A DNA stretch of 59,966 nt from Bacteroidaceae bacterium (GTDB lineage: Bacteria > Bacteroidota > Bacteroidia > Bacteroidales > Bacteroidaceae), in NCBI GenBank assembly GCA_017546785.1, contig JAFYRW010000012.1, positions 1-59,966 on the forward strand, written 5' to 3'. The position numbers were made by a program, and so were the translations under genes. A model generated the notes under the pieces. That model made no database searches. It was given only the letters and a program-made list of their open reading frames with translations, and was not told where the DNA came from. The first letter of the stretch is position 1. Each line of letters starts with the position of its first letter. Shown here piece by piece: positions 33,764 through 43,276 of the stretch.

Positions 33764-34966
33764 TTAGTTTGTAGGTTCTTCAATCTTTCCAGCAAACAGT
33801 ATATTGCTTATAGTGTCGCTGCGTTTCGCTATAATAAACAGGAAGGGACGGTCCATAATCATCTGCTGTGGAATCTCCTGTCGTGGCCTTGACAATAGCC
33901 CTATAGTGGCGCTTGTTACTGCTGCTGCCTCTACTCCATATTCGTCTACGGCAATATAGCTTTTTTGTATAATGTCGCTTACGAATAGTGGCGCCTTTGA
34001 TATATTGCTAAAATCGGCATTGATATTAAAGGCGTCGTTCATTCCCATTGCCTTTAAAATTGTGTTGAGGCTTGTATTATACTCAACCTTAAATTTTGGG
34101 AGTCCTAAGGCAACCTCCTTGTTTATCATTTGTTCGCGGTAGCCTGTGTAGCCCTCTGTCAACATTTGTGCTACGGAGTCTGTTGTTACGCCCTCGTTGG
34201 GGAGTATGAATATCATCTCAATGTCTCCACGACCCAAAGGCTTTGATGCCATTTGAAAATGGTTGTTGCCGAACCATCTTGTGTTAAATTTATGGTGCAT
34301 CATATCACATTTTACAATGTCGCCATCCTTCTTTGTGAAAAACTCCTTTTTTGTGAGACTATTTTTAAAAGAGTTTGTCCACTGCGAATTTAGATAAAGA
34401 GCATTTATCAGTATCAGTTTGCTGTTGTTGTTCAGCTCTTCGAGGATAGAGGTTATCTTGCCATTGGTCTTTTTGCTGCACCACGAGTTTATTGCTTCGA
34501 GTGTGGCTGCGTCAAAAGGAACATTATTTACCTCGGCATCGTAGAAACTTTTGTTCCTGTTTACAAACTCCTTCTTTACTTTAAAGCATTCGTTAATCCA
34601 TACAGAATTTGCTACAGAGAGTGTGCTGTTTTTGCTATTGTAGGATGGAATATTCTCCAATGCCCACTGCTGCTGTTGGTTCAGCGCCTCAATGGTACCA
34701 TCCTCTATCCCTAATGTGCTCAGAATCTCGGTAAGAGTATTGCCATCTGCGCCGTTGGCAACCATTGAGAGAGCCCATCCTGCGCTTGCTGGTGAAATGC
34801 AGACATTTTGTAGACTGTCTCTCTTGCACACCTCATTCAGCAGCGATAGAGCAAATGTGTTTATATCACTGCTGTATGTTATACTGTTGCTCTCTGTCTG
34901 AACTTTTGGAGCGCAGCACGAACAGAACAACAGTAATGTGCCGAGTGTGTATGTAACGATTCTCAT
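33764..34966 (-). CDS. Serpin family protease inhibitor, lipoprotein
   Basis: 400 residues. The N-terminus is a lipoprotein-like signal (LLFCSCC, cysteines near 15-18). The body is a full serpin, with the hinge GVEAAAVTSA starting at Gly344 and the late strand DRPFLFII. Counting from the hinge, the reactive bond is Leu358-Ser359 (P1-P1'), and the small residues in the hinge predict an inhibitory serpin, probably against chymotrypsin- or elastase-like proteases. It is placed 2 bases after rseP and 6 before the phosphatase gene, so it is inserted into an envelope operon. Confidence 0.92.
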   Translation of the reverse strand: MRIVTYTLGTLLLFCSCCAPKVQTESNSITYSSDINTFALSLLNEVCKRDSLQNVCISPASAGWALSMVANGADGNTLTEILSTLGIEDGTIEALNQQQQWALENIPSYNSKNSTLSVANSVWINECFKVKKEFVNRNKSFYDAEVNNVPFDAATLEAINSWCSKKTNGKITSILEELNNNSKLILINALYLNSQWTNSFKNSLTKKEFFTKKDGDIVKCDMMHHKFNTRWFGNNHFQMASKPLGRGDIEMIFILPNEGVTTDSVAQMLTEGYTGYREQMINKEVALGLPKFKVEYNTSLNTILKAMGMNDAFNINADFSNISKAPLFVSDIIQKSYIAVDEYGVEAAAVTSATIGLLSRPRQEIPQQMIMDRPFLFIIAKRSDTISNILFAGKIEEPTN

Positions 34967-34968
34967 AA

Positions 34969-36333
34969 TTAGAATATGAAACGCATAATGTCGTTGTAGG
35001 TTGCAAGAACAAATAGTCCCAACAGAATAAACATTCCAACCATCTGTGCATACTCAAGCACCTTGTCGCTGGGCTTCTTGCCGCTGATAACCTCTATTAG
35101 CAGGAATAGCACGTGTCCGCCATCGAGGGCTGGGATAGGCAGAATGTTCATAAATGCGAGAATTATCGATAGCATTGCTGTCATAAGCCAGAATTGATGC
35201 CAATTCCACGATGCGGGGAACATACTGCCAATGGTCGCAAACATTCCGACTGACTTTGCACCCTCTTTTGAGAATACATATTTAAAGTCGCTCACATAGC
35301 CTTTGAGCACATTTACTCCATATTTTATTCCTGCGGGGAACGACTCAAAGAATCCATATTCGGCCTTTACAGTGGGGTAGTCCACCATCTTGATTGTTAC
35401 GTTCAACAGATAGGTGCTGTCGGCTACTGCATTTAATGTAACAAGAGAGTCGCGCTCGACAACAATGTCAAATGTTGTGCGGTCAGCCTCTCTCATAGCT
35501 TCAAGAGCCTTGTTTAATTGTGCGAACGATGCAACCTCTACTCCGCCTATGCTCACAATCTTGTCGCCGCTCTGCAATCCTGCGTTTGCGGCAACTTTTC
35601 CGGGTATTACGCTGTCAATAACAGCCGGCAGACGTATAGTCATAAAGGGAGTCTCCTTACCCATATCAAGAAGGCCAAAAGAGTCGGGTATTGCCACTGA
35701 GGCCTCGTTGCCATTGCGTAGCACGGTAACCTCCTTGCTGTCGGCAATTGCACGCAAAAGATCAACGTCCAATCGGTGAACCTCGTTGCCGTCTACCTTA
35801 AGTATAATATCGCCATCCTTGAATCCCAAAGACTTTGCCTTATCGTTGAATTCCATTCCATATTCAACCTTGTGAAGGTCGATATACTCCTCGCCCCAAT
35901 TGAAAAGCACCATCGAATAGATGAACAGCGCAAGAATGAAATTGAAAAGCACACCGCCAATCATAATCAAAAGGCGCTGCCAAGCGGGCTTTGAACGGAA
36001 TTCCCACGGCTTTGCGGGCTGTTTCATCTGTTCAACGTCCATCGACTCGTCAATCATTCCCGATATTTTACAGTAGCCGCCAAGAGGCAACCATCCCATT
36101 CCATATTCTGTCTCACTCTTTCCTGTGGGTAGTTTGATAAGCGCCTTATCCTCCTTCTTGCTGAACTTTCCCGGGCGCATTATGAGCGAGAATCCCCAGT
36201 CAAAGAACAGATAGAATTTCTCTACTCTCACTTTAAAGATTCGCGAAAAGAGAAAATGTCCAAACTCGTGAATGAATACCAACAAGCTCAACGCCAGAAT
36301 CAACTGCAGTGCTCGTATAAAAAATATTTCCAT
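34969..36333 (-). CDS. rseP: Site-2 intramembrane zinc protease RseP
   Basis: 454 residues. The zinc-binding HEFGH motif lies in the first membrane segment (about residues 22-26), a long periplasmic region contains PDZ-like domains (GMEFNDKAKSLGFKDGDIILKV and GLQSGDKIVSIGG), and the third metal ligand is in NILPIPALDGGH near the C-terminus. It cleaves transmembrane anti-sigma factors or signal peptides. Slot in the operon: after dxr, as in many bacteria. Confidence 0.95.
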   Translation of the reverse strand: MEIFFIRALQLILALSLLVFIHEFGHFLFSRIFKVRVEKFYLFFDWGFSLIMRPGKFSKKEDKALIKLPTGKSETEYGMGWLPLGGYCKISGMIDESMDVEQMKQPAKPWEFRSKPAWQRLLIMIGGVLFNFILALFIYSMVLFNWGEEYIDLHKVEYGMEFNDKAKSLGFKDGDIILKVDGNEVHRLDVDLLRAIADSKEVTVLRNGNEASVAIPDSFGLLDMGKETPFMTIRLPAVIDSVIPGKVAANAGLQSGDKIVSIGGVEVASFAQLNKALEAMREADRTTFDIVVERDSLVTLNAVADSTYLLNVTIKMVDYPTVKAEYGFFESFPAGIKYGVNVLKGYVSDFKYVFSKEGAKSVGMFATIGSMFPASWNWHQFWLMTAMLSIILAFMNILPIPALDGGHVLFLLIEVISGKKPSDKVLEYAQMVGMFILLGLFVLATYNDIMRFIF

Positions 36334-36353
36334 ATAATAATCTTATTTTGTTT

Positions 36354-37514
36354 TTAAATCCAGGTTTCTACCATCTTGCGTACCTCGCAGTCTGTAGCTA
36401 TATAGTCGTCGAGAGTAGGCTTTAATTTATATTCAGCGCTCTGCATTGCACGCTCAATGAGTCGGCTTATATCGGTAAAGGCTATACGCTCGTTCAAGAA
36501 TGCCGATACACATACCTCGTTGGCTGCATTTACTACGCAGGGCATATTTCCGCCCATTGTCAGGGCATCGTATGCGTGACGCAAGCAGGGGAAACGCTCA
36601 AGGTCGGGCTTTTCGAATGTCAGCTGACCAATCTTGCCAAAATCGAGGCGATCCCATTTTGTGTCGAGACGCTGAGGGTACGATAGCGCATACATAATGG
36701 GAAGGCGCATATCGGGGGTACCCAATTGTGCCTTTACCGCACCGTCGACAAACTGAACCATAGAGTGTACCACCGATTGCGGGTGGACAATAACCTCAAT
36801 ATCTTCGGCGCCGATACCAAAGAGCCATTTTGCCTCAATTACCTCGAGTCCTTTGTTCATCATCGTTGCCGAGTCAATGGTTATTTTTGCTCCCATACTC
36901 CAATTTGGGTGACGCAGAGCCTGCTCTTTGGTAACCTTCTCCAGCTGCTCCTTTGTGAATGTGCGGAACGGTCCTCCCGATGCTGTGAGAATAATTTTCT
37001 CTATCTTGTTGTGCATCTCTCCCGCCAGACATTGGAATATTGCCGAATGCTCTGAATCGACGGGCAGTATGGGTACTCTGTATTCATTGGCAAGCTCGTT
37101 TATAAGTTCTCCGGCAACAACCATTGTCTCTTTGTTGGCAAGAGCAATAGCCTTTCCGGCCTTTATCGCAACTATTGTGGGGCGTAGTCCCGAAAAGCCG
37201 ACCATTGCCGTAACAACAACGTCTATCGGTTGAGCTTCAACAATCTGGCATATAGAATCGTAGCCTGCGTACACCTTTATAGGAAGGTCGGAAAGAGCTT
37301 CTTTTAAATACTCATATTTTGTGTCGTCGCCAATCACTACAGCCTCGGGGCAGAATTTGCGCGCCTGTACAATCAGTTCATCCACTCTTTGGTTGGCTGT
37401 CAGAGCATATACCTCAAAGCATTCGGGGTGCTCTTCTACAACCTGCAGAGTCTGAGTGCCTATTGAACCTGTAGAGCCTAATATCGCTATTTGTCGTTTT
37501 TTGTTTGTTTCCAT
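36354..37514 (-). CDS. dxr: 1-deoxy-D-xylulose 5-phosphate reductoisomerase
   Basis: 386 residues. Converts DXP to methylerythritol 4-phosphate with NADPH in the MEP pathway. The NADPH loop LGSTGSIGTQTL, the ALANKETMVVAGE segment, the metal-binding PVDSEHSAIFQCL and the flexible-loop HPNWSMGAKITIDSATMMNK are all intact. Followed by rseP, preceded by an M23 protein gene. Confidence 0.96.
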   Translation of the reverse strand: METNKKRQIAILGSTGSIGTQTLQVVEEHPECFEVYALTANQRVDELIVQARKFCPEAVVIGDDTKYEYLKEALSDLPIKVYAGYDSICQIVEAQPIDVVVTAMVGFSGLRPTIVAIKAGKAIALANKETMVVAGELINELANEYRVPILPVDSEHSAIFQCLAGEMHNKIEKIILTASGGPFRTFTKEQLEKVTKEQALRHPNWSMGAKITIDSATMMNKGLEVIEAKWLFGIGAEDIEVIVHPQSVVHSMVQFVDGAVKAQLGTPDMRLPIMYALSYPQRLDTKWDRLDFGKIGQLTFEKPDLERFPCLRHAYDALTMGGNMPCVVNAANEVCVSAFLNERIAFTDISRLIERAMQSAEYKLKPTLDDYIATDCEVRKMVETWI

Positions 37515-37550
37515 TGTTCAAGAAACTATTTTGTTTTTGTTATTTCAATG

Positions 37551-38414
37551 TTAGAAGGGTAAGTATATTGCCGGGTCGAGCGGCTCTCCTTTGTGCCATA
37601 GCTCAAGATGAAGATAGGGCTTGTATCTGCTGCCGGTATCCTCGTAGTCGCCACTGCTCAGGGTGGCAATTACCTCTCCGGCAATTACCTTGTCGCCAAC
37701 GGCTTTGAAGATCCGGTAGCAGTTGCGGTACACCGATACAAGATTCTCATTGTGCTGTATAACAACCATATAGCCGTCGTTAGCGGTGTAGTCGCTCATA
37801 ATTATACTGCCGTCCCATATTGCCAATACACTCTCGTTGGGATTCTCGGCAATATCTACTCCATAGTGCTTTGCTTTAGGGTCGAAGCTCTTCATAATCA
37901 TACCTCGGCAGGGACGGAAGAAGCTTACTCCCTGCAATGCGCCTATGCTTGTTGCCTGAGAGGTAAGGTTGTATCGTTCACTCTCCTCGAAATTCTGTAC
38001 AAAGGCCTCCTCTAATTCTGTTGTTTCTATGGGGTAGTTGGTAAAGTTTATAAGAGAGTCTGATACAATTGTGGTGTCGCCAACTTCTACTCTTCCCTCC
38101 ATAATGTTCTTTATGTTGGTAAGATAGCGGTCCTGCTTGTCTACCTCTTCTCTGAGAGAGTCGATAGAAATAGCGTAGTTTACCAATGTCTCACGAGTCT
38201 TGTTGCTGACGTATCCGGGGAAATATTCTCCTACGGGAGTGAATGCCAAGATAAGGAATATCACTCCTGCTACAAGCAAAAAAGAGAAAAAGAGTGATAT
38301 TATTACCCAGAAAGGTGAAATATAGAATCCCATCACATTCTCCAACTTATTCTCGTTGTGAATGGTGAGGCGATATTTACGCATTATTCTGCTTCGCAAC
38401 CCCTTGTTCTCCAT
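37551..38414 (-). CDS. Membrane-anchored M23 family peptidase
   Basis: 287 residues: a cytoplasmic N-terminus, one membrane segment (about 33-58), a short coiled-coil-like stretch (SIDSLREEVDKQDRYLTNI) and a C-terminal LytM domain. The zinc motifs HYGVD and HLELW are present, so activity is possible. Likely cuts peptidoglycan cross-links near the division or elongation machinery. An internal Met at residue 11 is an alternative start. The gene order rimM-M23-dxr recurs in Bacteroidales. Confidence 0.88.
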   Translation of the reverse strand: MENKGLRSRIMRKYRLTIHNENKLENVMGFYISPFWVIISLFFSFLLVAGVIFLILAFTPVGEYFPGYVSNKTRETLVNYAISIDSLREEVDKQDRYLTNIKNIMEGRVEVGDTTIVSDSLINFTNYPIETTELEEAFVQNFEESERYNLTSQATSIGALQGVSFFRPCRGMIMKSFDPKAKHYGVDIAENPNESVLAIWDGSIIMSDYTANDGYMVVIQHNENLVSVYRNCYRIFKAVGDKVIAGEVIATLSSGDYEDTGSRYKPYLHLELWHKGEPLDPAIYLPF

Positions 38415-38425
38415 TATTCCTTTGT

Positions 38426-38935
38426 TTAAAGTGATATAAGCCCCTCGGGCAACTCAAAAATTATATATCTCTCTTCGTGATTCATTTCCACTATGAACTC
38501 CTCTTGCGCCGGAATAAGAATCTCCTCTCCGTCGCGCTCTACTACAAACAGAGTGTTTATTGTGGAGTCATCAACGTCTATTATCTCGCCAAGAGTACCC
38601 ATTGTACTCTCTTTGGCGGTGAATCCTCTGAAATATCCCCAACTGAGATTCTCGCCCTCCTCGACCCACTCACGCGGAATATATACCTCGCGATTGGTGA
38701 GGAAACGAACCTGCTCGGCGCTCTCCATTCTCTCAATCTTTGCAATTATGGTGTCGTTATTCTTCTGTTTGGTATATTCAAAGAAGAACGGAACAAGAAT
38801 GCCGTCAATGTCAGCGGCTACAAAGTCACAGTCGTCACCCAGAGTCATACTGTCGCCCAAAAGACCAATCTCGCCTCTTGTGCCGTGTGGCTTCAGGAAT
38901 TTTCCAAAGTATGCAAAATCTTCTTTTTTAAGCAT
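38426..38935 (-). CDS. rimM: Ribosome maturation factor RimM
   Basis: 169 residues: N-terminal RimM barrel (FAYFGKFLKPHGTRGEIGL) followed by a PRC-barrel domain (LGEIIDVDDS, EILIPAQEEFI). Assists maturation of the 30S head by binding S19. It sits between murA and the M23 gene with 12- and 11-base gaps. Confidence 0.93.
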   Translation of the reverse strand: MLKKEDFAYFGKFLKPHGTRGEIGLLGDSMTLGDDCDFVAADIDGILVPFFFEYTKQKNNDTIIAKIERMESAEQVRFLTNREVYIPREWVEEGENLSWGYFRGFTAKESTMGTLGEIIDVDDSTINTLFVVERDGEEILIPAQEEFIVEMNHEERYIIFELPEGLISL

Positions 38936-38947
38936 TTGTGCGTGTTT

Positions 38948-40252
38948 TTACGAACGTGTTATTTTTGCTCCTAAACTGTTTAGACGATGCTCGAGATTCT
39001 GATAGCCTCTGTCTATCTGCTCAATATTGTCTATGCGGCTTGTACCGTCGGCGCTCATCGCGGCGATAAGCAGTGCAATTCCAGCGCGAATGTCGGGTGA
39101 GCTCATTGAACGTGGTCTAAGAGTGAAATTGTGGTCGTGTCCTATCACTACAGCACGATGCGGGTCGCATAGAATAATCTGTGCGCCCATATCAATAAGC
39201 TTGTCTACAAAGAATAGGCGACTCTCGAACATCTTCTGATGGATGAGCACGCTGCCTTTAGCCTGAATGGCTGTGACGAGCAACACACTCAAAAGGTCGG
39301 GGGTAAGTCCCGGCCACGGAGCATCGCTCAATGTCATAATTGAACCGTCGATGAACGACTCAATCTCGTAGTGCTCCTGCGAGGGGATATAAATATCATC
39401 GCCCTGCTGCTCAAAATGTATTCCCAATCGGCGGAAACTCTCGGGGATAATACCGAGATTCTCGAACGATACATCCTTTATCGTAAGCTCGCTTCGTGTC
39501 ATTGCCGCCATTCCAATAAAGCTTCCTACCTCAATCATATCGGGCAGTGTGCGGTGGGTACAGCCTTTAAGCTCCTTTACACCCTCTATGGTGATAAGGT
39601 TGCTTGCAATGCCCGATATTTTTGCACCCATCTTGCACAGCATACGGCACAGCTGCTGTATATAAGGTTCGCAGGCTGCATTGTATATGGTTGTTGTTCC
39701 CTCGGCCAGTGTAGCAGCCATAATGATATTGGCTGTTCCTGTTACCGACGCTTCGTCGAGTAGCATATAACATCCTTTCAGCTTGTCGGCGCAGATGCTG
39801 TAAATCATTCTCTCCTCGTCGAATTTGAATCTTGCACCCAATTTCTGCAATCCAATCAAATGGGTGTCGAGACGTCTGCGGCCAATCTTGTCGCCTCCGG
39901 GCTTTGACATTGTTGCCTTGCCGAAGCGTGCCAAAAGAGGTCCTATGAACATTACCGAGCCTCGTAGCTGTGCGCAACCGTCGATATACTCCTTGCTGTC
40001 GAGATAATCGAGGTTTATATTGTTTGCCTGAAAGGTATAGCTGTTGCTGCCGTTGCGTGTTACGGTTACTCCCATATGCATTAGTTGGTCGATGAGATTG
40101 TTTACATCGGCAATGTCGGGGATATTCTCAATTGTAACCTTGTCTTCGGTGAGCAGGGTGGCACATATTTCCTGCAGCACCTCGTTCTTTGCGCCCTGCG
40201 GTGTTATGCTGCCCTTTAGCCTGTGTCCTCCCTCTATAATGAAAGATGCCAT
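38948..40252 (-). CDS. murA: UDP-N-acetylglucosamine 1-carboxyvinyltransferase
   Basis: 434 residues. First committed step of peptidoglycan synthesis: transfers enolpyruvate from PEP to UDP-GlcNAc. KNEVLQEICATLLT at the N-terminus and RGSVMFIGPLLAR are typical. The mobile-loop residue that is Cys115 in E. coli is Asp121 here (KPGGDKIGRRRLD). Enzymes with Asp at this position stay active and resist fosfomycin. Its place in the tsaB-to-dxr operon supports the housekeeping role. Confidence 0.94.
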   Translation of the reverse strand: MASFIIEGGHRLKGSITPQGAKNEVLQEICATLLTEDKVTIENIPDIADVNNLIDQLMHMGVTVTRNGSNSYTFQANNINLDYLDSKEYIDGCAQLRGSVMFIGPLLARFGKATMSKPGGDKIGRRRLDTHLIGLQKLGARFKFDEERMIYSICADKLKGCYMLLDEASVTGTANIIMAATLAEGTTTIYNAACEPYIQQLCRMLCKMGAKISGIASNLITIEGVKELKGCTHRTLPDMIEVGSFIGMAAMTRSELTIKDVSFENLGIIPESFRRLGIHFEQQGDDIYIPSQEHYEIESFIDGSIMTLSDAPWPGLTPDLLSVLLVTAIQAKGSVLIHQKMFESRLFFVDKLIDMGAQIILCDPHRAVVIGHDHNFTLRPRSMSSPDIRAGIALLIAAMSADGTSRIDNIEQIDRGYQNLEHRLNSLGAKITRS

Positions 40253-40264
40253 AGTATTCTTCTT

Positions 40265-40873
40265 TTAATATTTCTTCTTGAATATTTTCTTGCGCTTGTT
40301 GTTGCGCTGTGCGTTGTCGTTGCGCGGCTGTTGCTGATTTATCCTTATCACTCCATCGGCAATGTCAATCTTTCCGTTAGAGCATATTCTAAGGTCGTCA
40401 AATATGCGCTTGTCCTCGACATTGTCCTTGTTCCACGCCTGGTAGTTCTTTTTCATCTGCACGGCAATAAGCTCAATGAACCTGTTGCGCTCCTCGCCCT
40501 CTTCCATTGTGCAGGCGTGCTTTATCATATCTTCTACTATGCGGCCATAGTGCCTGTTCTTTATCTCTCCTGTCTGATAGGGTATTTGTGTGGGTGGTTC
40601 GTTGAAGGTCTCTTTCTTTATTACCTCGAACGGGTAGTCAATGTCGAGCTTAAAGTCGGACATTATTGCAAGATGATCCCACAGCTTACGCTTGTAGTCG
40701 GGTAGCTCGCGCATATTGGGGAACATACTGTCCATAATGTTCACTATTGTTTGTGCGCAACGCTGTCTCTCGGAGCGGTCCTCTATTGTCATTGCGTGGT
40801 CTACCATTTTTTGTACCGAACGGCCATACTCGGGTAGAGGCAATTTCTTTTGTTTGGTATTATATTCCATCAT
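40265..40873 (-). CDS. DUF4290 family protein
   Basis: 202 residues, soluble, rich in charged residues. The N-terminus MEYNTKQKKLPLPEYGRS and the segment QTIVNIMDSMFPNMRELPDY are characteristic of DUF4290, confined to Bacteroidota and located next to murA. Function unknown. The C-terminus is strongly basic (RNNKRKKIFKKKY), which suggests RNA or membrane-surface contact, but this is only inference. An ATG one codon later is an alternative start. Confidence 0.87.
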   Translation of the reverse strand: MMEYNTKQKKLPLPEYGRSVQKMVDHAMTIEDRSERQRCAQTIVNIMDSMFPNMRELPDYKRKLWDHLAIMSDFKLDIDYPFEVIKKETFNEPPTQIPYQTGEIKNRHYGRIVEDMIKHACTMEEGEERNRFIELIAVQMKKNYQAWNKDNVEDKRIFDDLRICSNGKIDIADGVIRINQQQPRNDNAQRNNKRKKIFKKKY

Positions 40874-40903
40874 AATCGTAAATGCTGAATTGTGATGTTT
40901 CTG

Positions 40904-41605
40904 TTAGACATTCTTAAGTAACTCTTTGGGCTTTGTAGCTACAAAATTCTTAAGATAGAAAGGTTCAAAGTAGGCAATGTCCTCGAATCGTTTTTCGGCC
41001 CACGCACGCTCGGCAAGAGGCATCATCCATTTTGCGAGCGGCGAACGGTGCTCTGTAAGAAAATGCGCGTTCTTGTGGGTTATTATCTTGCTGCACTTTT
41101 CGGCTCCGTTGCCAAAGAAATATACTTTGTTTTTCTCGAGTATGTCGGCGAAGCTATCCTCGGTGATAATCTCGGCGGCAGTCTCGCGTACAACCTCCAA
41201 TGCCCTGTTGTATACTGTGGCATATACCTCGTTGCGTCGCGCGTCAATCATCGGGCACAAGAGGGCATCCTCGGGAAGGTCGTCGCGGAAAAGCACCGGT
41301 ACCGACATTATAGCTGTAGTAGGAATTGCTATGAGCGGAAGGTTGCGTCCGTAGCATACTCCCTTTGCTGTAGAAGATGCAATTCTGAGGCTTGTGTAAG
41401 AACCAGGTCCACTGCTCAGTGCAACGGCGTCTATGGGCATTGCTCTGCTGTCGGCAGTGTCAAGCGCCTTTTCTACGAAAGGAGCAAGCACCTTTGCGTG
41501 CGAACGCTCCTCGTGGTTCTCCTCCTTGAAAAAAACTTGTCCATCCTCGCTTAATGCAACGGAACAAACGTCGGTTGAAGCCTCTATGCTGAGTATTATT
41601 GCCAT
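40904..41605 (-). CDS. tsaB: tRNA threonylcarbamoyladenosine biosynthesis protein TsaB
   Basis: 233 residues of the ASKHA fold. The N-terminal ILSIEASTDVCSVAL, ERSHAKVLAPFVEKAL and SSGPGSYTSLRIASSTAKG segments identify TsaB, the non-catalytic partner of TsaD in t6A37 synthesis on ANN-decoding tRNAs. First gene of the long minus-strand operon that runs through murA, dxr and rseP. Confidence 0.94.
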   Translation of the reverse strand: MAIILSIEASTDVCSVALSEDGQVFFKEENHEERSHAKVLAPFVEKALDTADSRAMPIDAVALSSGPGSYTSLRIASSTAKGVCYGRNLPLIAIPTTAIMSVPVLFRDDLPEDALLCPMIDARRNEVYATVYNRALEVVRETAAEIITEDSFADILEKNKVYFFGNGAEKCSKIITHKNAHFLTEHRSPLAKWMMPLAERAWAEKRFEDIAYFEPFYLKNFVATKPKELLKNV

Positions 41606-41656
41606 TTTTATCTTTTTAAAATTGTGTGCAAAAAATCAGTTACCTATAATATTTCA

Positions 41657-41664
41657 CAAAAGTA
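41657..41664 (-). promoter_or_regulatory. -7 element of the tsaB-murA-rseP operon
   Basis: TACTTTTG on the minus strand, about 50 bases upstream of the tsaB start. Confidence 0.45.
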
Positions 41665-41768
41665 CTAATTTATAATTAAGAATTACTCAAAATAATATTT
41701 TTTAATATTAAATATAGGGCGTAAAGGAAAAAAATAGCGCAGTATCTTCTACTTTGGAAATAAATATC

Positions 41769-41776
41769 TACATTTG
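41769..41776 (+). promoter_or_regulatory. -7 element of the yicC-gmk-nadD operon
   Basis: TACATTTG fits TAnnTTTG, 32 bases before the yicC start. Confidence 0.5.
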
Positions 41777-41808
41777 CAATAATTTGTAAAAATGAAATAA
41801 AAAAATCT

Positions 41809-42684
41809 ATGATATTCTCTATGACAGGCTACGGCAAGGCTGTAGCGATGTATCAGGACCGCAAAATATGTGTGGAGATTCGTTCTTTGAATGGAAAATC
41901 GATGGACCTTTCTACCAGAATAGCCCCTCAATTCAAAAGTCACGAAATGGAGATAAGAAGCCTTCTCACGAGCCGCCTGGAGCGTGGTAAGGTCGATTTT
42001 ACCCTTTGGGTGGAGCAGAATGCCACTCTTGATACTCCCGCAATAAATGTTGCGGTGATGCAGGGTTATATGGAACAGATAAGATCAATCTCCCAGCAGT
42101 CGGGAATTGCAATGCCCGAGAATCTCTTTGAGATACTTCTTCGTATGCCCGAGGTTATTGCCCGCAAAGAGGTTTACGAGGTATCCGACGAGGAGTGGGC
42201 CGTTACTCTTGATGCAGTGAACAAGGCTCTTGACGAGCTTGTCGATTTTCGCGCTCAGGAGGGAATGGCTCTCTACAGGAAATTTATGTCGAATATAGAG
42301 AATATAACATCGTTGCTGGCTACAGTGGAACCCTACGAAAAGGAGAGAATCGAAAAGATACGTCAGCGCATAACCGAATCGCTCGAGAAATTGTCGATTG
42401 TCGATTACGACAAGAACCGATTCGAGCAGGAGCTTATATATTATATCGAAAAGCTCGATGTAAACGAGGAAAAGCAGCGCTTGACTAACCATCTGCGCTA
42501 TTTTGTCGAGACAATGGACACCGGCAGCGGACAGGGTAAGAAACTCGGGTTCATCGCTCAGGAAATGGGTCGCGAGATAAATACTCTAGGCAGCAAGAGT
42601 AATCACGCCGAAATGCAGAATATCGTTGTAAAGATGAAAGACGAATTAGAGCAGATAAAAGAGCAGGTGCTCAATGTTATGTAA
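41809..42684 (+). CDS. YicC family endoribonuclease-like protein
   Basis: 291 residues. MIFSMTGYGKA at the N-terminus, VEIRSLNGKSMDLSTRI, and the C-terminal GKKLGFIAQEMGREINTLGSK are the family signatures. YicC proteins cleave RNA in some bacteria and are nearly always found with gmk, as here. Cytoplasmic. gmk starts 28 bases after the stop codon. Confidence 0.92.
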   Translation: MIFSMTGYGKAVAMYQDRKICVEIRSLNGKSMDLSTRIAPQFKSHEMEIRSLLTSRLERGKVDFTLWVEQNATLDTPAINVAVMQGYMEQIRSISQQSGIAMPENLFEILLRMPEVIARKEVYEVSDEEWAVTLDAVNKALDELVDFRAQEGMALYRKFMSNIENITSLLATVEPYEKERIEKIRQRITESLEKLSIVDYDKNRFEQELIYYIEKLDVNEEKQRLTNHLRYFVETMDTGSGQGKKLGFIAQEMGREINTLGSKSNHAEMQNIVVKMKDELEQIKEQVLNVM

Positions 42685-42712
42685 AAGTTTTTTAAAAAAA
42701 GAATATATTGCT

Positions 42713-43276
42713 ATGAAAGGGAAACTCGTAATATTTTCGGCTCCATCGGGCTCGGGAAAATCGACTTTAGTGCATTATCTTATGAAACAGGGACTCGATT
42801 TTGGCTTCTCGGTATCGGCTACTAGCCGCGCGCCTCGTGGTGAGGAAAAGCATGGCGTAGACTATTTCTTCTACACTCCCGAGGAGTTCCGTGCAATGAT
42901 TGCCGCCGACGAGTTTGTTGAGTACGAAGAGGTTTATCCCGGTCGTTTCTACGGAACCCTAAAATCGCAGGTAGAACATCAACTGGAGCAGCAGAATGTG
43001 CTTTTCGACGTTGATGTAAAGGGTGGTTGTAGCCTTAAGAAATATTACGCCGACAGAGCGCTCTTTATCTTTGTTCAGGCGCCCTCAATAGAGGTTCTTC
43101 GCAACCGCCTCGAGGGACGTGGTGATACTCCCGCCGAGGAGATTGAAAAGCGTATCGGCAAGGCTGAATATGAAATGACATTCGCCCGCTTTGCCGATAA
43201 GGTAATAGTAAACGACGACCTTGAGACTGCGCAGCGTGAGGTTCTAGACGTTGTTAAGAAATTTTTATATGCATAA
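42713..43276 (+). CDS. gmk: Guanylate kinase
   Basis: 187 residues. Phosphorylates GMP to GDP with ATP. P-loop SAPSGSGKS (9-17), the GMP-binding SVSATSRAPRGEEKHGVDYFF and the VDVKGG segment are intact. The start at 42713 follows the family; the open frame above it overlaps yicC. Its last eight bases overlap the nadD start. Confidence 0.95.
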   Translation: MKGKLVIFSAPSGSGKSTLVHYLMKQGLDFGFSVSATSRAPRGEEKHGVDYFFYTPEEFRAMIAADEFVEYEEVYPGRFYGTLKSQVEHQLEQQNVLFDVDVKGGCSLKKYYADRALFIFVQAPSIEVLRNRLEGRGDTPAEEIEKRIGKAEYEMTFARFADKVIVNDDLETAQREVLDVVKKFLYA

